Assembly: GCA_001599815.1 (NCBI GenBank)
Contig: BCIA01000001.1
Location: 5,724,978 to 5,788,977 of the forward strand
Origin: Furcasterigmium furcatum
Lineage: Eukaryota; Ascomycota; Sordariomycetes; Glomerellales; Plectosphaerellaceae
Direction of reading: 5' to 3'
DNA length: 64,000 nucleotides
This document shows positions 1 to 9,875 of the stretch, piece by piece; the first letter of the stretch is position 1, and each line of letters begins with the position of its first letter. Under the pieces are notes generated by a model. It was not told the origin of the DNA. It ran no database searches and saw only the letters and a list, made by a program, of their open reading frames with translations. Position numbers and translations under genes: made by a program.

Positions 1-34
1 CGCCGACGCGGGGAAGACGCTGACTTGGCCAGGA

Positions 35-1120
35 CTAGTCCTCCCTGGCCAAACTTCGAAGCGCATCAATGATTGTGTTCGCTTCGTTCCGGGCATTCCC
101 AATAATCGCAGCAGCGTCGTCGACGCTGCGAATCAGGCCAATATTCGCACCTGCGTAGGTTGCCAACCTACCCTCCGGGCCCCAGCCCTTGTCCCCAGAA
201 GTCGCGGCCTCATCGTGAAGCTTCTGCAGCTCCTCAAAGGGGACTCCGGCCTGCTGGTCCACCCAGCTCCTGTTGATGATCGTTCTCGGGCTGAATTCCT
301 CCGGCCACCCGAAGGTTCCACGGAGGTGGTTGTACAGATGCGTCTTGGTCGTCGACGTGGCAGCGTCGCTTGCGCGGACAACCTCATCCTGGTATCCCTT
401 GCTGATCTGTGCTTCGGTGGAAGCGAGGAAACGGGTGCCCATGACGACGCCCGAGGCTCCCAGCGCCAGGGCGGCAGCCACGCCTCGCCCGTCTGCGATC
501 CCGCCAGCCGCGAAGACGGGAATCTTCGACTGCGCATCCTTAAGGGCATCGTGGACCTCTGGCAGGAGAGTCACGATGCCCATGCCGTCGGTTGCCCGGC
601 CGTGGCCCCCAGCTTCGGCGCCCTGGATGACGAGCACATCCGGCGCCACGGAACTGCGAGCCGCCGCGAGGGCCTCCCGGAGGGTGCCGACCTGTATCCA
701 GATCTGCGTGTGCCGAGATGCGTCGCGGAGGCGCCCCGTCCAGGCGTCCAGCTCCTTCTGCCCGTGCCGCGGGGCGAACAACCACGCAGCGCAGGGCTGG
801 TACTGCTGGACGGCGGACGCGGCGACGTCCAGGTCCCCGTTCCACGTCTGGAAGCCGACGCCGACGGGGAGCAGGGTGCTCGAGCTGCCCCGCGCGAGGC
901 CGGACGACGCGAGCGCCTTCTTTGCGGCTTCGAGCTCACGGAGCGTGTCTGCGGCCTTGGCGCCGGGGCCGATGAAGCCCAGTCCGCCGGCTTCCGTGAC
1001 GGCGACGGCGAGGCGGGCGCCTGACATGACCCGCATCGGGGCGCTGACGATGAAGGGGGCCTTCACCCAGGGATAGACCTGGGTGAGGGAGGCCTTGAGT
1101 TCGACGGCTCTTGTGGTCAT
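35..1120 (-). CDS. Nitronate monooxygenase (2-nitropropane dioxygenase family), 361 aa
   Basis: Single-exon gene for a flavin-dependent TIM-barrel enzyme that oxidises nitronates (nitroalkane anions) to carbonyl compounds and nitrite. Seen: the N-terminal APFIVSAPM motif (barrel strand 1 at the FMN site), VTEAGGLGFIG, then QGAEAGGHGR with the conserved histidine, FAAGGIADGRG and ASGVVMGTRFLAS, the FMN phosphate-binding segments of the family, in the expected order. Length fits fungal members. The frame stays open upstream to a possible ATG at 1273, but that extension is low-complexity and lacks family similarity, whereas the ATG at 1120 sits just ahead of the barrel, so I start there. No predicted signal peptide. 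Substrate is not deducible; propionate-3-nitronate defence is the known role of close relatives. Confidence 0.9.
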   Translation of the reverse strand: MTTRAVELKASLTQVYPWVKAPFIVSAPMRVMSGARLAVAVTEAGGLGFIGPGAKAADTLRELEAAKKALASSGLARGSSSTLLPVGVGFQTWNGDLDVAASAVQQYQPCAAWLFAPRHGQKELDAWTGRLRDASRHTQIWIQVGTLREALAAARSSVAPDVLVIQGAEAGGHGRATDGMGIVTLLPEVHDALKDAQSKIPVFAAGGIADGRGVAAALALGASGVVMGTRFLASTEAQISKGYQDEVVRASDAATSTTKTHLYNHLRGTFGWPEEFSPRTIINRSWVDQQAGVPFEELQKLHDEAATSGDKGWGPEGRLATYAGANIGLIRSVDDAAAIIGNARNEANTIIDALRSLARED

Positions 1121-1850
1121 GATGGCTGTAGTCGGATGATTTACTCGAGGCCTGTAAGGTACTTGAAGTTGAGAGATGGCAGATGGAATGTGAGAGTTCA
1201 AGTTAGGTAGTGCCGGAGGTTTATGGGAAGACCCGCGCGGGGCGGAGGTACCGGAGATGTGGGACGGCGTCATTCGGAGTCGTCGGGTTCTGTTTCGGCC
1301 ACCGAGCCAGGTTGCCGGTCCTGAGCCGGACCAACGGATTGCGCTTCAATTGAGATTCAAATTACACTCGTTTTGAAAGTGATTACTGGGGACGACATGG
1401 CCCGCTGTGAAATGCATATTCAGCTCGGGCAGAGAAGGCAGGCTCTCTATAGCCCAGCGCATACATCCCAGGGATTCCAACGACATGATAAGAAATAGCA
1501 AGGTGCAGGAGGTTCATGTCTCTTCAAATAGGAAAATCGTACAATCGTAGCCGTAATAGTACATGGCCTCTTTTGTTTATACTCGAGGCACCTTGCCGGT
1601 CATGCCAGATCCTGTCCATGCAGCCCAGCTGTTGTTCCATGGTGCCGTCCATCTCATACCGTCCATCTCATACCGTCCATCTCATACCCAAACTCATTCA
1701 ACACCAGTACTCAGCATGCTTTCAAGGGTAGTAAAAACAAATATTCGCAACACAAAATGTCGTAATATCACCACTCACTCAGCCGAAGCCTGTGGTTAGA
1801 AACAGGATTAGCACGCAACATGACTTTCATCGCCAAAGACAAGAGAAAAC
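1121..1850. other. Intergenic: promoter of the nitronate monooxygenase gene and 3' flank of the polyQ gene
   Basis: No convincing gene. The left part is upstream of the minus-strand nitronate monooxygenase gene; the right part is 3' flank of the next minus-strand gene and carries a small tandem repeat at 1645-1686. Short plus-strand ORFs here have no family resemblance. Confidence 0.5.
1645..1686. repeat. Three perfect tandem copies of a 14-bp unit
   Basis: The unit CCGTCCATCTCATA occurs three times head to tail at 1645-1658, 1659-1672 and 1673-1686 without mismatch. It lies in non-coding DNA 3' of the polyQ gene and is a candidate length-variable minisatellite. Confidence 0.9.
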
Positions 1851-2522
1851 TCAGCCCAACGTACGTCCCAGGGCCTTGCCGCGCTTGGAGAACTCGCGGG
1901 CCTGGCTCTCCTTGATTTTGGCCCGGCGGGCGTCCTCCCGCGCCTCGGCCTCGAGCCTGTGGATGTCCTCGCGCGCGGAGGCGGCGCTCTCCCGCGCGGC
2001 CATGAGGGCGCGCTGGGCGTCCTCCTCGGCGGCCTCGGCGCCCATCAGTCTGTCTCGCGCGTGGATGATGCTGGGGTCGAGGTCCTCGTCGTTGGTCTGG
2101 TCGCGGCCGCGGCCGCGCTTGGAGAGGAAGCCGCGCTTCATGCCGCCGGACCGGTGGGTGTCGGCCCTGTCGGGGCCGGTGTGGAAGCTGCCCGAGGAGG
2201 CGGTGGAGTGGGAGGTCATGCTGTCACGGCCCACGGGGCCTCCCATGGCGCCGCTGGCGGCAGGAGACGGGGAGCGGTTGCGGCGGCTGCCGAAGAGGCC
2301 ACGACGACGGCCATGGGGCTCGGGATCGACGGCTTGTTGCTGAGCAGGGTAGGCCTGCTGAGGAGCATACTGTTGTTGTTGTTGCTGCTGTTGTTGCATG
2401 TAGTCGGGAGAACGGTCACGGCGACCAAAGAGGCCCCGGCGACGGGGTTCCTCAACAGGAGGAGGAGTGGGCTCCCTTGGGGGAGGCGAGGGTTCTCGGC
2501 GACGTCCTGAGAAGAAGGGCAT
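1851..2522 (-). CDS. Low-complexity Arg/Pro-rich protein with polyQ tract and charged C-terminal helix, 223 aa
   Basis: Single-exon ORF with no recognisable catalytic domain. In order: an Arg/Pro-rich start (MPFFSGRRREPSPPP), a repeated RRRGLFG motif at about residues 28 and 73, a Gln tract near residues 43-51 followed by more scattered Gln, a Ser/Gly-rich linker, and from about residue 150 a highly charged, Ala/Glu/Arg-rich segment predicted as a long helix or coiled coil ending in KRGKALGRTLG. Similar short unannotated proteins are common in filamentous ascomycetes. The duplicated RRRGLFG element is the most distinctive part. The ATG at 2522 is the first in frame. Function unknown; the composition fits a disordered cytoplasmic or nuclear protein. 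Confidence 0.7.
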   Translation of the reverse strand: MPFFSGRRREPSPPPREPTPPPVEEPRRRGLFGRRDRSPDYMQQQQQQQQQYAPQQAYPAQQQAVDPEPHGRRRGLFGSRRNRSPSPAASGAMGGPVGRDSMTSHSTASSGSFHTGPDRADTHRSGGMKRGFLSKRGRGRDQTNDEDLDPSIIHARDRLMGAEAAEEDAQRALMAARESAASAREDIHRLEAEAREDARRAKIKESQAREFSKRGKALGRTLG

Positions 2523-3368
2523 ATTGGTGGGAGATGTTGATATTGATGAGGACTGGTGGTAGTGTGTTGAAAGTGCCAGGTCAGCCTTGTAACTAGGATG
2601 TAATTTTCAATGATATATGGTATCAGTAGGAGTAGGGTAAAGGGGGGAAGTGGTATATTCTGTAGAGTATTAGGGAGTCTTGGAACATATATCAGGATTC
2701 CCAGCCCGAACCCCCGTGGTGTCATCATCTCAGACTCGGGGTCTTGCGGAGTATTCCTCCTGTCCAATGGCCCGTGGCCATCCCCCTCGGGAGACTGGTC
2801 TGCAAGAGTGACGATGACGATGCGGGAAACAAGTTTTGGCGGTGATCGACGTCTCGTGGTGTTGAGGCTTGGGGAAGGTGGTGGGTGGGTTGACGTCACG
2901 GCAACTCCCGCTGCCAATCATCGGCCCCAGAAGGACTCGGGACCCTTGAAGGGTTCAGCAACGACGCAGGGTCCTGTACTGCCCCAAAGGGGGCAATTAT
3001 GCCATTGTGCATCTTGATCGCCTGCTGGGATCTGAAGGGCTCTCTGAACGATCGTTGAGGGAATATTTTCAGCTGGTTGTCAAGTTGTCTGGCATGCTCT
3101 TGAAACTGGCGATGGATGAACATCCCTGGACTGGCCAAGACGGGCGAAGATCCCGGAGAAGGTGAATTCACACTCACTTGATGCGAATATGGATGATGAG
3201 GGGGTGATATTTATTCTCATCCGATTAAATGTCTAAGTCTGCTTCGTCTATGATCTATCCCCGACTCTTCTTCTATGCTCTATCCTTGGTATCAACTTCG
3301 CTCATGTCGTCTCGCTGTGATATGTGGTCGCTCTCTACCGTCGAAATGCGTGCCTGTCGTGGTTTGCC
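2523..3368. other. Intergenic: promoter of the polyQ gene and 3' flank of the DUF1275 gene
   Basis: The small ORFs on both strands overlap each other and show no family similarity. I see no RNA gene. Confidence 0.5.
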
Positions 3369-4289
3369 TTATTTCTCGCCCTTGGCCTCTGTGTCCTTGC
3401 TCCTCCACATGACCCAGGAAACGGCCAGCATCAGCTTGATGAACCCGGCAATCCAGAGAACCGCAGTCATGCCACCGGGGCTGCGCTGCAGCCAGCCACC
3501 GCTGATGCCGCCCAGGAGCAGGAGGACGATGGCCATGAACCTCCTGTTGCGCTTGGCGTTGTCCTTGAGCGGGGCGAGGATCTTCGGATCGGACAACAGA
3601 TCACAGTAGACGCTGGTCAGCACGCAGGTGGGCACCTCGCCGAAGCCCAGCATGCGGCTCGAGGAGATCTGCCCGCCAAACTGCCACGCGAGCAGCGCGA
3701 CGGGAAGCAGGACGATCTGGCTGCCGGTGAGCCCCGTGGGGTCGCCTTCGCCGAAGCCCGGGACGGATTTCTGCGCAAAGTCGGAGACAACCTTGGCCTG
3801 GGCCAGCGCGGCCGCGAGGAAGATGGCGGCGGACTGGACGAGGAAGGAGAAGGCCAACGTCGACTTGCGCTTCGGGTGGAAGCGGCGGGTGTTGGAGAAG
3901 CAGAAGCAGCCGAAGGCGAACGAGACGATGGACACGAGAGAACGCAGCCAGAGGAAGGTCTCGTGGGCGGGAAGGCCGGCGGCGCCGAGGGCCAGGAAGA
4001 CGGTGTTGCCGGTCTGCATGCTCACGAAGACGTTGGAGGCGTTGACGGTGACGCTGTCGCAGAGGCCGGAGACGAGGCAGCAGGCCATGAGCGGCAGGTC
4101 GGTGTAGTCGACGTGGACATCGTCGCGTAGCCAGGCGCCCCAGGTCTGTTTCGGCGCTTCAGGAGGCGGCGGCGAGAAGCTCTGCTGCTTCTCCTGAGGA
4201 GCGATTTGGTGAGACGCCTCGTTGTTGGTGTCCGTGTCCGAAGCCGAGCCAAGGGCCTGTGGCACCTGGAGGCCGTTCTCGACGTTCAT
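3369..4289 (-). CDS. DUF1275 (YoaK-like) multi-pass membrane protein, 306 aa
   Basis: Single-exon ORF. After a hydrophilic N-terminal tail of about 65 residues come roughly six hydrophobic segments with the DUF1275 hallmarks: GLCDSVTVNASNVFVSMQTG (first helix and loop), then SSRMLGFGEVPTCVLTSVY near the middle, where family members carry a conserved Gly/Thr-rich helix. Family function is not established; members are often described as putative transporters. The cytosolic N-terminus is Pro/Gln-rich and the C-terminus is a short Lys/Glu tail. Start at 4289 is the first ATG and keeps the first helix complete. A plasma-membrane or organelle-membrane location is inferred only from hydrophobicity. 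Confidence 0.88.
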   Translation of the reverse strand: MNVENGLQVPQALGSASDTDTNNEASHQIAPQEKQQSFSPPPPEAPKQTWGAWLRDDVHVDYTDLPLMACCLVSGLCDSVTVNASNVFVSMQTGNTVFLALGAAGLPAHETFLWLRSLVSIVSFAFGCFCFSNTRRFHPKRKSTLAFSFLVQSAAIFLAAALAQAKVVSDFAQKSVPGFGEGDPTGLTGSQIVLLPVALLAWQFGGQISSSRMLGFGEVPTCVLTSVYCDLLSDPKILAPLKDNAKRNRRFMAIVLLLLGGISGGWLQRSPGGMTAVLWIAGFIKLMLAVSWVMWRSKDTEAKGEK

Positions 4290-5730
4290 GATTTTGGCGC
4301 CTGAGACTCGTTGCTGGTGTTGATTGAAGACTCGAAGGTCAGTAGTGAGGGAGGGAGACTGGGAACAAATTTTTCTTCACGACAAAGGGCATCGTGAGCG
4401 CTTTGGGCGGCGTTAAAAGAGTCTGATGTGGTTCTGGACTCTGTCGGCGACGATTACGCAATTCGCTCCGGCTCTTCGGATTGGCTCCACGATGATAAGA
4501 GCTCCATCAGATTGACTGCCCAGGCCAAAAGCCGGCGGCCGGCATCGGCCCGGAAGGTGAACCGTCTTGGCAAGGAGTCATCACGGCAGAAACTCTGGTG
4601 AGGGCAGCGTCAGTGGGCAGGTCAGAGCTCGTGAGACCATCATGATGAATGTCACGGATGGTGGTGTTGAGTTTAGGTTGACGCCGAAACGGCGGGACGG
4701 GACGGGATTTTTGGACCTCCATTGAGCGTTTGATCGAGGGGCACAGCCCGGAAAACTGGGTATGCATGCATCTTTGACGTTTGAAAGCCATGGATGTGAG
4801 GACAATTGCGCTTGGTTTGGCCGTTTGGTCCTTTGGAGAGAGTGTCTGGAGATCCTGAGATCCCGAGAGCAAGCCTCATCTCCGACATTCCAGTTCATGA
4901 AGATCATGATGACCATGGTGGATTTGCCCAGCGTCTATTGTCAAACATAACAATTCAGCAGCCAGTCAAATGTGCCAAGATAACGGCTGAACCCTGAGCA
5001 CTCATTGCTCGGACACTGCCCGGGCCAGGTGCTACATTCGTACAACCTTTCCCAGCTTGCTCAATGCCGTGTCCACTGTACCGCCAGGTGAACAGGGGCT
5101 CTCTCGTGGCAGGACGACAGCGCCTGTTCGCCGTTGGCTCGCTTCGGAACGGCCCCTAGCCCTCTTTCGGCATGGTGCGGTAACGCCAATCGTCCTCTGA
5201 TGCAGGAACCAAGCAGTCGCGCGCATTGGCAACATTGGCACCCCCTTAATCGTCCATCACCCCTTCCTCGACGCGGGAGTTGGGACGCTCAACCCCAGAC
5301 TCGGACCTGCCTGTCTTCTCGACTTGCGACGACAGGAAGGAGCAAGCCTGGGCCGCATCAATCCTACATCTGTTTCCCTTCGCGCTCACCCCTGCTGCCC
5401 GCGCATTGGAAACGTCCACTCATTCTTCTCCAACACCGTCGACTCTCCCAGAGCAGAGACCCGTCCAACCTCCCTCCTTCGGCTGGCGGTCATCCCACAT
5501 TCCTTCACCCAACGAGGCAATTGTTGCCCTCCAACCGGTCCCTACGGCATCACCAGTCCGACCTCACTCATTCGCGCATTTGTGCTTCACTTCTTGATCG
5601 TTCTTCCTTTCTCGCGATACTTGACGTATCGCCCATTTTCTCGACCTTGCCCCTCTCTGCTAGCCAGAGTCCTTCAATCCAGCGAACCAGTCCTTTCGAT
5701 CAACACGAGATACCCAAAAGCAACAACACC
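4290..5730. other. Divergent intergenic region upstream of the DUF1275 and Crh genes, with a long pyrimidine-rich leader
   Basis: Shared upstream region of the minus-strand DUF1275 gene and the plus-strand Crh gene. The last about 550 bp before the Crh ATG are rich in C and T (for example 5390-5700), typical of the 5' leaders of strongly expressed filamentous-fungal genes. The frame of the Crh gene happens to be open back to 5134, but the translated extension is compositionally biased and precedes a clear signal peptide. Confidence 0.5.
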
Positions 5731-7511
5731 ATGTGGTCTTCAATTGCTCTGCCAGCCGTCGCGCTGCTGGCTACCTTCGCCAACCATGCCTCCGCTCAGG
5801 TCACTTCGGACTGCAACCCCCTGAACAAGACCGATTGTCCGCCCAACCCCGCCTTTGGCATGGACTACACCTTCAACTTCAACACAACTCCTCCCACGGA
5901 CGCCTGGGAGACCCATGTTCGCCCCATCACGTACGACTCGGAGAACGGTGCTGCCTTCACCATCAACAAGCGTGGTGACTCGCCCACTATCCGTTCCAAC
6001 TTCTACTTCTTCGGCGGTCGCACCGAGGTCATTCTCAAGGCCGCCCCGGGCAAAGGAATTGTCTCCTCTATGATGTGGCTTAGTGACACCCTCGACGAAG
6101 TTGACTGGGAGTTCGTCGGCACCGACAAGAACATCGCCCAGAGCAACTACTTCGGCAAGGGCGAGGAGATTTACACCGAGGGCGAGATGCATGAAGTCCC
6201 CGGTGCCCCCATCGCCGAGGATTTCCACAACTACACCTGCACCTGGACTAAGGAGCGTCTCGAATGGTGGATCGATGGTAACCGTGTCCGCGTCCTTAAC
6301 CGCGCCGATGCTCTTCAGGACGGACACCTCTATCCCCAAACTCCCATGCGTCTGTACCTCGGAATCTGGGCCGGTGGCGACCCTTCCATGCCCGAAGGCA
6401 CAAGGAATTGGGCTGGTGGTGATGCCGACTACGATAATGGCCCATACACGATGTATGTCAAGGCAGCCCACGTCACCGATTACAGCTCTGGCAAGGAGTA
6501 CGCCTACGCAGACAACTCCGGCATGTGGGAGAGCATTGAGGTCGTCGAGTGAGTTTCCCGGCCCCCAAGTCCCTGCTCATGTGAGAACTTCCGTTGACAA
6601 TGTACAGTGAGGGCAAGAACTCGACCGTTCAGGAGTCTCTGATGGCCGAACCCGAGAAGTCCCTGGGCGAGAAGTTCAACGATCTCCCCGAGGGTGCGAA
6701 GTGGGGTATCTATGCTGGTGGTGCATTCGTCGGCGTCGCTCTCCTCTCCGCACTGATCCTCTACATTCTTCGCCAGCGCCGTCGTGGTGCTCGTGAAGCC
6801 GAGGCTGCTGCCAAGAGGGCCGAGATTGAGCGCCAGGAGAACGAAGACTTTGAGAAGAGCGGCATCAACCCCGACGGCTTTTCTGGTGCGACCGGCGCGG
6901 AATACAACCCCAAGAACGAGTACTCCAACTACCAGCAGAGCTACGATNCCCCNCCCCCCGCCAGCCCCACGGGCGCCGGCGGCTACGGAGCTGCTGCTGG
7001 AGCCGCTGCCGGTGCTGCCGCCGGCGCCGGCGCCTATGGGGCGATGCGATCTACCTCGAACCAGTCTGCCCCCGGTGGCCATGGTGCCATGCGATCCCCC
7101 TCGAGCCCGACCGCGCCCCCGGCAGCATATGGATCTATGCGATCGCCCTCTAGCCCGACTGCGCCCCCGGCGGCATACGGATCTATGCGCTCGCCTTCCA
7201 GCCCGGCCCCTTCTGCTCATGGCTACGGTGAGATGAGGTCGGCCTCTGCTGCCCCGCAAAACGCGTATGGAAGCATGAGGTCTCCCTCAAGCCCGGCTCC
7301 TTCTTCTCACGGCGGCTACGGTCAGATGAGATCGCCATCTGCTCCCCCGCAGAATGCATACGGGAGCATGAGGTCTCCCTCGAGCCCGGCTCCCTCTGCT
7401 CGTGGCGCTTACGGCCAGATGAGATCCCCCTCCAGCCCAGCTCCTCCCCCCAGGGGTCCCCAGACCTTCGGCGACATGAACATGGGCAACAACGACCGAT
7501 ATTATAGGTGA
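5731..7511 (+). CDS. Crh-type GH16 chitin-glucan glucanosyltransferase with transmembrane anchor and repeat tail, 573 aa
   Basis: Two exons, 5731-6548 and 6608-7511, joined through a 59-bp intron (GTGAGT...CAG) that keeps phase. Crh enzymes cross-link chitin to beta-1,6/1,3-glucan in the wall. Seen: signal peptide (MWSSIALPAVALLATFA, cleaved after ASA), cysteine pair, and the GH16 catalytic motif DEVDWEFVG with Asp122, Asp125 and Glu127, the nucleophile/acid set of the family; a downstream WAGGDPSMPEGTRNWAGG segment is also typical. Unlike GPI-anchored relatives, a single membrane helix follows at about 306-327, then RQRRR (stop-transfer) and a cytosolic tail with repeated MRSPSSPAP/AYGSMRSPSS units. 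Two unresolved bases (6948, 6953) lie in a C-run just ahead of the repeats. Start chosen for the signal peptide. Confidence 0.9.
7060..7450 (+). repeat. Coding repeats: Tyr-Gly-x-Met-Arg-Ser-Pro-Ser units in the Crh tail
   Basis: About eight imperfect units of roughly 14-18 codons encode [A/G]-Y-G-x-M-R-S-P-S-S-P-x-P with spacer variation. Each unit holds an Arg-Ser-Pro-Ser element that could be phosphorylated. The high DNA similarity between neighbours points to recent unit duplication. Confidence 0.8.
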
Positions 7512-8091
7512 AGATGATTTCGGTTAGAGCGTTTCACTTTCTACGATCATCTTGCGCTGCTCTGTTCCTCGTTTCATAGCCCGAATGACCTCGCACTTTT
7601 TGCATTACATACCAGCGTCTTCCATTGCATTTCGCCCATGAGGGTTTACCGGGTGGAGAGTGAGGCTCGCTCACTGCATGATGTCACTTGCTGAGTTGCC
7701 GTTTGGTGCCGACTCGGTAGTCACGTTTAGGGAAGATAGGGGTGGCTCTCAGGGAGCGGCAGACTATGCTTGGGGCCTCAATATAACACGCTGTCTCGAA
7801 TTGCTTCGCAGGTCCGCAATAACTTGGGCTCACTGCTCTGATATGATATGAAAAGCCACCGCGGACGGTCACATTAGAGAAAGGAACAAATGCTTGAGCA
7901 GGTTCTGGTTGTGCAATTACTCGAATAGTCTACTACGATACGACCCCGACCCGCCCATAATCCTGCTCCGTTTCATTGCTCAGCCACCTTCTAACCTTGT
8001 CTCGCGCCCCTGCTGAAGTTCTCGGAGTCGTCGGAGTGGCACGAGCTGCTGCTGCTGCGCTCGCAGCTTTGATACCCCGTATCGGAGGAAT
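7512..8091. other. Intergenic between convergent genes; no gene seen
   Basis: 3' flanks of the Crh gene (+) and the cysteine-rich secreted protein gene (-). No ORF with family resemblance. Confidence 0.5.
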
Positions 8092-8893
8092 CTAGGCGTA
8101 CTGCTGAGCAAGACCGGCCAGGCAGCCCTGGGGGCCCCTCCTGTCGCCTCCGCAGCAGAAGACGTAGTTCTTGCCGTTGTCCTCGCAGAGCTTCTCGTGC
8201 TTGGCGTAGACGACGATGCGGCGGGCGTCCTTGGCGCAGTAGGCGCGCTCGTGGTGGCCGCAGACGGGCCTCTCCAGGGCGTGGAAGCCGCAGTCGTAGC
8301 CGTTCCAGATCTGCTTCTAGGTCAGAGGGCTTCGCGTCGGACGGGGAGAAGAGGGCGGGCAGGCATACCTTGTTGCGGGGGCACTCGCAGACCTTGGTCT
8401 CGTAGTTGTAGTAGCGGGGCCTCTCGCAGGTGACGCGCTTGCGCTCGTGCTCCTCGGCGGCGACGCTGATGGTCTCGTACTCCTTGCGGATGGCGTGCTT
8501 GAAGACCTCGGTGACCTTGTTCTTCTTGGCGCAGATGAGCTTGCTGTGCTTATCGTCGAGGCAGTAGCTGCTGTGGCGGTCTGAGAGGGGTTGTGAGCAG
8601 TGATATCAGGGAGCTGGTGGGGGAGAAGACATACCGTAGGGGACGTAGTCGCCCTCGCCACGGACGCAGTAGAGCTTCTCGCCCTCGCGGCAGCTCTTGA
8701 ACTGGATCTCCTTGACCTCCTTGATGCGGCAGTGCCTGGCCTCGGCGTCGTAGTACTCGCCACGGTCGCACTTGCAGAGCTTCTGGATGGGATCCCACTC
8801 CATGTCGCCATGGCACCTGGGGTAGCCCGAATCAGGGGCGGCAGAGACGGCGAGGGCCGCGGCGGCGGCGAGGAAAAGGCTGGTCAGCTGCAT
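8092..8893 (-). CDS. Cysteine-rich small secreted protein, 231 aa, three exons
   Basis: Exons on the minus strand: 8893-8635, 8580-8369 and 8316-8092; both introns (54 and 52 bp) have GTATG donors and AG acceptors, and phase is kept. The product begins with a clean signal peptide (MQLTSLFLAAAAALAVSAAP), followed by a hydrophilic mature protein with about 16 cysteines, many in pairs separated by short charged loops (for example KLCKCDRGEYYD, KVCECPRNK, FCCGGD). Charged residues and tyrosines are frequent and there is no membrane helix or GPI signal. I do not recognise a family. The pattern suggests a disulfide-rich extracellular protein; effector, adhesion or toxin-inhibitor-like roles are all possible. 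A TATA-like CTATAAG lies about 130 bp upstream of the ATG. Confidence 0.8.
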
Positions 8894-9875
8894 CTTGTCT
8901 GATGAGAGCCGGAGATAGACTGGAGAAAGGGCAAAAGCGGCTGCTGGATCTGAGACTTTGGTCGTATAGAGAAGGGGAGAGATGCAGAGAAGAACATGAC
9001 ACCTCGGAGGGGGGAATTTCTTATAGATGAGTCCCGGGCATTGTTGAATCCTGTATGTCCGGGTCATGTGTGGCATTATGGTGGCGTCCCGTGGTGGTGT
9101 CTCGTTCATGGCTGTGGTTCATGTACGTAAGAGTAAAAAGTATGTGGTGCTGTTGTTTCTCAGGATTCTGACCGAACGCCAGCCCAGAGTCTTTCGATCT
9201 GTGGCTTTCGCGATGTGTGCGATTCTGGGCCCTCGACACGTGGGACTGCACCCGTCGAACCCGGCCCAACAGCTGAAAGACACCTTGAGAACATATGCTC
9301 AGCGTGCCTGGGCTAATGGCCGTTCGCTCTCGTCGGATCCGGCCAGAATAGGGATAGCATGATGCCGTTCTCCTCCCCCAGTGTTTGGTGTTATTCTTCT
9401 GCGGGAAGACAAGAACAGTCCCTGCATCCGCGGGCACGTGTCCTGTCTGTCTCATGGCGCTCCCAGTCGACGCCATGAAGAGCATTTGGACTTCAACATG
9501 CTCTCTGTGGATACCAATGCAGAAGTGATTCTGAAAGCTCGGGAAGCCACAATGCGTCCCCAATTCAGCCCACGTCTCGAGCGCTCCAGGCGGGGCAAGG
9601 GGCGTTCATGCCTCCAAACCCCTCGTGAGTGCGTTCCTGTGGCTAAGGCTTTGCACGTGAGATGAGGCGATGAAGGTATCCATGATGTCAAGGACCCCCG
9701 TTCAGCAGAGCTTGTGGCCCGAGGGGGGATTGATGATTGGCCATGCCATCCATGAAATTCATTAACGTCCTTGATATTGAGTTCAGGAAATCTATCGAAC
9801 GACAAACACCTTGCGGCCTATGTTCCGCAACACTGGGTGGGTTTCCAAACTCTCTTTCTATCTCTTTACTTCATC
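8894..9875. other. Intergenic: promoter of the secreted protein gene and 3' flank of methylcitrate synthase
   Basis: Apart from the candidate TATA box at 9020-9025 I see no gene or repeat. ORFs here are short and overlapping. Confidence 0.5.
9020..9025 (-). promoter_or_regulatory. Candidate TATA box of the cysteine-rich secreted protein gene
   Basis: TATAAG on the minus strand, about 130 bp upstream of the ATG at 8893, a usual distance for TATA-type fungal promoters with short leaders. Confidence 0.45.

Noticed and set aside
215..1024. Long plus-strand ORFs opposite the nitronate monooxygenase
   Set aside because: GC-rich antisense shadows with Arg/Gly/Ala bias and no family similarity.
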